Origin: Buddleja alternifolia
Taxonomy: Eukaryota > Streptophyta > Magnoliopsida > Lamiales > Scrophulariaceae
Direction of reading: 5' to 3'
Assembly (NCBI GenBank): GCA_019426215.1
Contig: CM033395.1
Span: forward strand, 14,002,569-14,066,568
Length of the DNA: 64,000 nt
Shown: piece after piece, positions 56,711 through 64,000 of the stretch
Numbering within the stretch: position 1 is the first letter of the stretch
Layout: every line of letters starts with the position of its first letter
The notes under the pieces: model-generated
Database searches by the model: none
What the model was told of the DNA's origin: nothing
What the model saw: the letters and a program-made list of their open reading frames with translations, nothing else
Translations under genes and position numbers: made by a program

Positions 56711-58947
56711 TTTTAGTCCCTTTGCTCTTGCGACCATGTTCTAATTTTTTTTTAGTTCTTTTAAAAGTGAAATTGTCATATTTGAGAGAGATAAATAAGG
56801 AGATAACTGTAGAAATAAACCAGATTAATTAGATTACTTGTAATTAACTTAACTAAGAAAAATTAAGGACTTTAAAATTCATCTTGGCCCCCACTGCATT
56901 TTTCAAAATTCACACTCCCATGTAGAAATTGGGAATCATCATTGGCATCGATTCCACAGCGGGTATTGAAGTTCTCAATTAATTAGATGGGTTGCAACTT
57001 AATCGATTTCTGGCCCAATAATTATCTGAAGTGATGTCTAAGATCAATTTATCCAATAAATGTTTCAATACCTTCCTCCATAGTTCACCAAGCCGCAACC
57101 TAACCGATTTTTAAGCTCGCGAACAACCCGAGTTCATTCCCACTAACTCCTTTAATCTAACATTTGAATTCCACCTTAAAACCTAACCGGTTTCTGGGGT
57201 GCAATATGCTTCGACTAAAGCATCTTATGCACTTAATAAAATTTCAAATTATTTCCAAATGCGTAACCCCCATAACTGGGAAGCATTACACATTTGTAGT
57301 AATTTTAATTTTAATAAGCTCAGTGGAGGGCGAGGATGTCCCACATCCTTAACTAACTCGGTATTATTTATTTGGGAGAATCTAAATCTAAATTGTCTAA
57401 TGTTTGGACTCACTTTGCACATTAATCAATTTATATAGCGCAATTATCATATATCGAATATGCATGATTTATACTACTAACAGACATGCCTATCAATATA
57501 TATATATATATATATATATGGAATTAAATAAATAAAAACATCACACTCGATCATGGACTTTTACCAGAGGGCCCGAGCTAAAGGGCCATCACAAAAAGGT
57601 AAAAAGGAAAACCTATCTAATTTTATGGGCTTCTTGTCTCCACTAATCTTGAACTATTCTTTACAATACTTTAAAACAACCTATACATTATTTCTAAGAA
57701 AGCAATAAATGGCCTCAATTTCAGCTTTACAACCCATAAAAAGAAAGGTAAATCGAATAAAACCAAAGTCCATGATCGGTGTCTCCATCACATAAGACAT
57801 GCTCTCAATATTTAATACATGCTCGCAATATTATATTAAAACACTTATATTGATTATTTAAAATTTCAGTTCAACTAAAAAGTCCTTTATAAAATTTCTA
57901 ATTTATATATATTCTTTATTTCAATTAAAATCAATCTAGTTCTACTAGATGACTTAGATACACAAAATTATAAATTAAGTATATCTACCTTTAATTAAAA
58001 TAATATTAGTCCAACTAAAATGAATACATAAAATATGGAATTTTATTTTATTATGATTTAAAGCAATCACTAATTGAAAAACTATTAGTTGATTAAAGAA
58101 TTAATTATTAATCATCCAAGAAAAATAATTTATATACATATTCCTCATTCAAATATCTAAGTAATTTCCAAGTTGAGGAAAAATTAATAATATTTAATCC
58201 ATAAATTAATTATTAATCTCCAAGAAAAATAATTAATTATTCTAATTAAATATTTTTATTCCAGTTAATCTTATTTGGCTCGATTTCATCAAACCCAAGT
58301 CACCATCCTTTTGGTCCACTTGGATTTAATTTAATTGGGCCCAAAATTAATTAATTAGAAAAATAAGCACGTGTTATTAATTTCTATTGGGCTAGTTTTA
58401 ATTTAAATCCAAATCACCAACCCGTTGGCCCATTTGAAATTAATTAAACTAAGCCCAAACCAACAAATAAGTCGAAATTAAGTATTTTTCAATTAGGCTT
58501 AATTTGAATTATTCCGGGTCATCATCGTTTTGACCCACCTGGATAATTAAATTTACCCAAAACCCAAATACCAATTTTGACCCAAATCACAACCCATTTT
58601 CAGACCCGGGTCCATGACCCATTTTAGTGGGTCGTGTGTCAAACACATGACCCGACAGGTGGCGTTGTGCGCACCGCGCAATGCGCTTGTGCCCCGCACG
58701 CGCTCTGGGCTGTGTGCTTATTCTTCGGGGCTTTCGAGTCCTGTTTTTTCTCGTTTCTTAATTTTTTCTCATATCATAAAATTACCGAGATTTATAATAA
58801 ACATAAAAAATCAAATTCTAAGCTAAAAACCATAAAAATAGGAATTTAAGAACGCATAAACGCATTCTTCAAAAACACATTATAGGCATATCAAAAATCA
58901 CATAATTTAGATCAAATATATAGATTAGAGATTGGCTCTGAAATCAC
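56711..58947 (-). other. copia element 2: leader and lost gag region
   Basis: About 2.2 kb between the zinc knuckle and the 5' LTR where gag should lie. I find no gag-like frame, only AT-rich sequence with (TA)n at 57497-57520. Repeated GGGCCCAA/TTGGGCC-type phrases at 58260-58600 resemble copia leaders. The minus-strand sequence GTGATTTCAGAGCCAATC (58930-58947) next to the LTR is a degraded tRNA-Met primer site. Confidence 0.55.
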
Positions 58948-60717
58948 TGTTGGGTTATGCGAAAAATTGTACAGCGAAAGGTTTTTAATTTAAATCCCAA
59001 AGTGAATTTCTCAATTTGCATATTTGAATCGAATAAACGCTAAAACGAATAACGACTTACCCTTTGAAGCGAAGTGGTTGGAGAACTAATTCCTCCTTCA
59101 AAACTTTTGAAACTTGAAGGCTTCAAATCTCTAAGAACACGTGCAATCCAATCTTCACGAATCCTTTGAAGCTTTCTTGAATTCTTGATCCGAACAACGA
59201 ACCTACGTTACCTCTAAATAATCACGCGGATTGATTTGACGAAAAATCCCATTTTTTCTCTTGGAGACCGATGGCTAGTATTCTAAGAGAGAGGGAGGAG
59301 TTTTCTTTTCTTTCTAGGAGAGTTGTGTGATGACTTGTTTCTCATCTAGGTCAAAGAGTCCTTTTAATATCTCTTGACTTATTGACTAAGACAAAGGAAT
59401 AGAATCCTTGTTGGGCATCCAAGTGGACGCCCAACTTAGTCCTAAGAGGTGTCCGAATGGATGCCCCCCAAATGGCCCGGCTCATCTTTTTGTTTAATTA
59501 ATTATCTATTTAATTAATAATTTATTATATTCAATAAATAAATCAATTAATTAAATAACCAAATTAATTAGATAAATTAATTCATTAATTTATTTTCTTG
59601 AGAAATTAATTAAGAATTAATCTTATCTTTATAATTAATTATCTCATCTAATTAATAATTAATTAATTATTTAATTATCCCATAAATTAAATCTCGCAGA
59701 ATAAAATAGAAAATCTTTTATTTTTTCTTTATCAATCCTTTAACGCGACTCTTTAGGTTCGTTTCGTTTGACAATGAGAGGAATCCAAAGGAAGTGGATA
59801 ACACCTAGCTAGTCACGTGACCCACTTTGTAGCCCAAATGAAAGCGAATGATTGGATCATTCCAAAACCTTTCAATTGTCAATACCGTATAAGTATAAAC
59901 CCTTAGTTCACGTCTCCTAGTCAAATCAGAGTCATGGTTATGTCAAACTCACTGAACTTGACCATATGTATTAATTATAATAATACGAGATCATTGAGTT
60001 CAATTTAGTGTTTCGCACAATCATCTCTTTTGCTTTGGCCAAAGACTTTGGTCTCTATTATCTATAATCACATTGAATACTTTCTCATTCACTTATGAGA
60101 GAACAAATCCCATATCAGTTTTCAGCTGACTGCCACTTGCCCATCAAGCCGAATTTCGAGATCGACCCCACCAATGGGTGAATTGGGTCTAACTACTCTA
60201 GTGACAGACTTGACGTCATAATGTATCTTTAGCATGATACTTCAGGTCAAAGGTTCACTTATACCTATTACACATAATCAGTTCTATCATTGACAGTCAC
60301 AGAGTGAAAACCAATGTGACAGAATCAATGTGAGTCATGTTCGAGCATATCAGTTCCACTGATGTGTCTACAGTCTTAAGCTCCCACCATCACATGGTGT
60401 TCGACTGGCACTCCCATATCAAAGCTAAGATTGTACAAGTGGTTTAAGTCTTTATTTGTCCATTAAAGATTTCATTTTACTTGCGAACAAGTTTAAGTAA
60501 TCCAGATCAATGTCTCTAGTGCTAATCTTCCTATCCCATAGGAAGTAGAGTGGTTGAATTGAAAGCATGGACAAAATGTTTTACATTACTTATAGAAGGA
60601 GATACGATTTAAGTGAAAACTAAACAATGAATTTTATTATATATAATAAATAAGTCATTACAAGAAAGATGCCCTATCATTCTATCCTTTATGTGATCTG
60701 AGGGCATAATTTTAACA
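58948..60717 (-). repeat. copia element 2: 5' LTR
   Basis: 1770 bases. On the plus strand it begins TGTTGGGTTATGCG and ends CATAATTTTAACA. It pairs with the split 3' LTR at 28710-30338 plus 53406-53573. Substitutions and small indels relative to the partner are clearly more frequent than between the LTRs of the Sirevirus-like element, agreeing with an older insertion. Confidence 0.92.
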
Positions 60718-61033
60718 CAGATGTGGTTAAGGATTTCTCATTCAGACTCTGGTGGCGGCTTAGACAGAAAGACTCCTTGTGGGCTATCTTCATGCTTCAT
60801 AAATATTTGACTGGTGGCTGTCCGGAAGTGGTTAAAGTTTGCAAAAACTCTAGTCCCAACTGGAAGCGAATGACTTCCATTAGGCTGGAAGTTCAGAGTC
60901 AAACTTTTTGGGGGGTTAACTCGGGTAATATCTTCTTCTGGTTTGATCATTGGGTAGGCGATGTTAGCTTGAGCAATTAACCCAATCCTCTGAATCCTGG
61001 CGCTCAACAGATCGATTCCTTCTTGTCGAATGA
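60718..61033 (+). pseudogene. LINE reverse transcriptase region, right part
   Basis: Continuation of the LINE cut at 28709. The frame VVKDFSFRLWWRLRQKDSLWAIFM...WKRM and FWFDHWVGD is the thumb/C-terminal part of plant L1 polyproteins. With one copy of CAGAT removed, the left side (GGLGIRNLSD) and this side join in frame. The LINE text fades at about 61030 where an LTR-like sequence begins. Confidence 0.88.
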
Positions 61034-61920
61034 TGTTGGATCAAAACTTCACAATTGTATCAAAAAGCTAATATCAAAGAATGATTATATCGAGGCGAGA
61101 GAGAAATCTCTATCTTTAATGCTAAATTACCCCGCCTAGGTGGTACGGGTTTATGCAACTAACATCCCAAGATACAGCGATATACGTTCTAAAATCGAGA
61201 CACTTCGAATTTAGAACCACCGAACTTTAGGCAACTTAGAACTCTTAAGAGAGAAGTTTCTGAGAGTGAGAGAAGAGAGAAAGCAGATTGCTTTGGTGTG
61301 TCTAACAATGCTGCTGGAGGGGCCTTTATATAGGCATAGAAAATTCCTAGAATTAAATGCGAGAATTCAATAGCAGAATGAAACTGTAGCCAACGTTCGA
61401 ACGTTGACACCCCAATGTTCGAATGTTGGGTCAAAATGTGTTCTGCTACTTAAAGCAGCAAAAAACGCTTAAACGTTTCAAATTTTCTTCTAGAATGTCA
61501 ACGTTCGAACGTTAAGAACCCAACGTTCGAACGTTAGACCTTCTAGAAGGCTATCTTGAAAAAACGTGGCCAGTGTTTGATCAATCTCCATTTAACGGTT
61601 TGGATTTTTCCAACTATTGGATAAATAATTAATGGATCAGATTTTGTGGAATTAATTTTCTCCAAAAAATTATTTGCAAGCCCAAGCCCAATGCTCAAAG
61701 ACTAATACAATTCAAGCCCTATCCAAAGCCCAAAGGCCCAAGGCCCAAGACATGGACCCGATCCTGAGCCTGAGCCCGGTTCGGGCGGGTGTACCGACGG
61801 CAGACCATGGTTAGGTCCTTCCCCCTCACAAAGCCCACAAAAATCTTATGGCCCAAAGGGCCAACCCTTAGTTTCAAGGCAATGATTTATAAACCATTCC
61901 AAACTTTGATCCATATCCTA
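61034..61920 (-). repeat. LTR-like segment (minus orientation) with palindromic elements
   Basis: It begins TGTTGGATC on the plus strand. On the minus strand it has a clear TATA box (TATATAAAGG, about 61332-61323) followed by a CT-rich leader (AGAAACTTCTCTC). Upstream of the TATA lie three exact AACGTTCGAACGTT palindromes (61392, 61500, 61522) and one variant (61414). The far end is rich in GGCCCAAG phrases. No protein. The outer boundary and target duplication were not found, so it could be a truncated or solo LTR. Confidence 0.5.
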
Positions 61921-62846
61921 TGTCGGAGGCACAGATTTTTCCCAACAGGGAACATCTTCTACGAAATTTCTTAGCCACTCAGCTTCTTCACCATCTTTAT
62001 CTGAAGCTATGAATTCTAATTCCATCGTGGAACGGGCTATGCAAGTTTGCTTAGAAGATTTCCACGACACTGCTCCTCCACCAACAGTAAATACATACCT
62101 ACTTGTGGACTTAGAGTCGTTCGTGTCTGATATCCAATTAGCATCGCTGTATCCCTCTATTACAGCTGGATATCTTGAGTAGTGTAATCCATAATCTTTA
62201 GTATACTTTAAAATACTTAAGAACTCTAGTTAAAGCATTCCAATGCTCTACACTAGGATTACTCGTGAACCTACTCAACTTGCTCATAGAATAAGCTAGA
62301 TCAGGGCGAGTACAGTCCATGACATATATCAAACTCCCAATGACCCTAGCATATTCTAACTGCGATACGGGTTTGCCATAGTTCTTACGTAGATGAACGC
62401 TGAAGTCCACTGGCGTCTTTACTGGTGCACTATCACTCAGAAGGAACCTTTCCAAAACCGTCTCAACGTAATGAGATTGCGATAAGATTAGTCCTTCAGA
62501 AGTTCTCAGGATTTTAATCCCTAAGATGACGTCTGCAAGACCCATATCCTTCATGTCAAAGTTCTTCTTTAACATTCCATTAGTATTCACGATGATTTCA
62601 TGATTACTACCCATTATCAACATGTCGTTAACATATAAACACACTATGACGTACGCATTATGTGTCTGTCTAACATACACGCATTTATCACACTCGTTGA
62701 TCTTGAAACCATTTGATAACAGCGTGCTATCAAATTTTTCATGTCACTGCTTTGGCGCTTGTTTAAGTCCGTATATCATCTTTACAGGTTTAGACACTTT
62801 CTTCTCCTTTCTAGGAGCAACATACCCCTCGGGTTGTTTGACACGC
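61921..62846 (-). pseudogene. Ty1/copia element 4: RT and RNase H fragment
   Basis: On the minus strand the coding reads from PEGYVAPRKEKK and MIYGLKQAPKQ near 62830-62750. A polymerase motif LYVNDMLIMGSN (near 62630) follows, in which the second catalytic position is Asn instead of Asp (YVDD expected). Then come the RT connection, DCTRPDLAYSMSKLSRF and RNase H with [21 protein letters not shown] and [12 protein letters not shown]. It breaks off near 61920 inside RNase H and at 62846 inside RT, so both ends are truncated. It is not the same copia type as elements 1-3. Confidence 0.85.
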
Positions 62847-64000
62847 TAATACCTAACGTGCTTGGATAACAAGTGTACTAGTCGTGGTAGTAATAAAAGT
62901 GGACAAAATAAGTCTGGGTTGTCGAACCTCAAGGACTAGGTATTTTAGTTTATGATTAACAATAAAAGAAAAGACAAATAACGTAAATGGCAAGAATTGA
63001 TTGAATAAACGAAGGATAAAAGAGGAAACGGACTATAGATCAAAACTCACATATGATAAATGACTAAGGCACATGCTACGACCAAATCTACTCGTCAATA
63101 TATATGGGTTACTCCTCAAATTATTAGACTCCTATTGCTTTGGTGGAAACTCCTTAGTTAACTATTACCCGATGTCTCGGCTCATAATAATCCTATGATT
63201 AATTGACGGTTCTCTAAATATGTCTATCCGAGAATCTAATCAATAACCATGCATTAACGTTCTAGAGTTTCCCCGGATGAACCCGGCTAACAGCACCCGG
63301 AAATCTTTACCTATATTTAGGGGCAATTCCTCATTTGTTTCGGATGATGTGTTAATTCCCTTGAACCCTAACCTATCTTCTCTCGAACGACTAGATTAGG
63401 CAAGATATCAAGCATATGGTGATCAAGCACATGATTGGAATGAAAGCATAGAATTAACACACAAAGTAATAGGAGAATTAATACAAAAGATCACTTCATA
63501 TATATTGACTCATAAATTTTGCCTTCACATGGCCTTAGTTTTACAAAATTAGCTCATCATCAATAGCTCAAGAAGATCTAGAACAATCATATACATAATT
63601 ATCAACATAAACATGTAATGAAAGCAAGTAAAACTCCCTAAGGCTTGGTTGATGATGAATCCTAGCTTGAACTTCAATCTCTAGCTTAATCCCCCTTCTT
63701 CTCCTTCAAAGATTGATGAATTTGTAGCTCAAAATCCCAGAAAATCCTCTTGAATCCCCAAGAATCCGAACCCCCACCATCTTCCTTTCATTTTTGGCCT
63801 TTATACCTTTAAAACCGCTGTATCGGTGCCCAGGCGTGACCTAAATGGCGCCTAGGTGCGGTCCAGGTGGCCTAAATGGCTTGGGGAATAAGTTGACCGG
63901 CGCCTAGGCGTGGGTGAGGTAGCGCCTAGGCGCCGGATGCAGAGTCTGAACCGTTTTCTTGCTTTTCAGCGCAGCAATTGTGTTTTCTTCATAACTTTCT
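62847..64000. other. unassigned repeat-like non-coding DNA
   Basis: It starts abruptly (CTAATACCTAACGTGCTTGG) at the break of copia element 4 and continues past the window edge. It contains GTCGAACCTCAAGGACTAGGTATTTTAG, a phrase type I associate with plant LTR elements, and GCGCCTAGGCG palindromic words at 63845-63940. No ORF of note on either strand. Confidence 0.4.

Larger units (their letters stand above)
28710..60717 (-). mobile_element. Ty1/copia element 2 (minus strand), host of the nested insertions
   Basis: Full-length LTR element read on the minus strand: 5' LTR 58948-60717, primer site near 58930-58947, coding region 56705-53576, polypurine tract at 53574-53590, and a 3' LTR split into 28710-30338 and 53406-53573. 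A perfect 5-bp duplication CAGAT lies at 28705-28709 and 60718-60722. The host site is a LINE gene. The 3' LTR was later broken by the 23-kb Sirevirus-like element. Without that insert this element is about 8.9 kb. Confidence 0.92.

Noticed and set aside
61034..61947. 3' LTR of copia element 4 ending at CCCAACA (61947)
   Set aside because: The RNase H coding frame of the copia fragment reads straight through 61947 to about 61920, so this is not an LTR boundary.

Overview
The window looks like nuclear DNA of a flowering plant, most likely a eudicot. It is AT-rich. It carries one short intronless plant gene, a SIAMESE-RELATED type CDK inhibitor at 2364..2690 on the minus strand. Almost everything else is plant mobile DNA: Ty1/copia and Ty3/gypsy LTR elements, a CACTA transposon, a LINE, a tRNA-derived SINE, several MITEs, a TRIM-like element and a decayed plant pararetrovirus fragment. 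Primer-binding sites are of the plant initiator-tRNA-Met type. I cannot name the species.

Layout. 1-1135: minus-strand pararetrovirus-like remnant. 2364-2690: the SMR gene. 2.7-12.1 kb: gene-poor DNA with a TRIM-like element (5087-5826), two small non-autonomous CACTA elements (5877-6245, 6943-7300), a pair of related ~540-bp MITEs (8880-9417, 10871-11412), a 60-bp minisatellite, and a long inverted repeat (9921-10747). 12125-26928: two long direct repeats of a decayed Tat-like gypsy element flank a gag/protease relic, a repeat-rich non-coding stretch and a 5'-truncated copia element. This block was later hit by a solo LTR (12787-13403), an 822-bp Mutator-type MITE (23295-24116) and a SINE (26296-26490), each with a clear target-site duplication.

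From about 27.87 to 61.03 kb there is a four-layer nest. A LINE reverse-transcriptase gene is split by a minus-strand copia element (28710-60717, TSD CAGAT). The left LTR of that copia is split by a Sirevirus-like copia element (30339-53405). The interior of the Sirevirus-like element is split by a 9.4-kb CACTA transposon (33567-42939, TSD ACC). Removing the outer copia and one TSD copy brings the LINE reading frame back into register. The CACTA element is the best-preserved mobile element. It has a TnpD-type transposase gene with one apparent frameshift, and a 12-exon gene ending in a Ulp1-type cysteine protease domain with its catalytic residues intact. The Sirevirus-like element has decayed gag and pol genes, plus a long third coding region in the env position.

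61.0-64.0 kb holds an LTR-like segment with repeated AACGTTCGAACGTT palindromes, a truncated minus-strand copia RT/RNase H fragment and unassigned repeat-like DNA. Nothing in the window forms a host pathway or operon. The genes are related by insertion history, and the nesting gives their relative ages.
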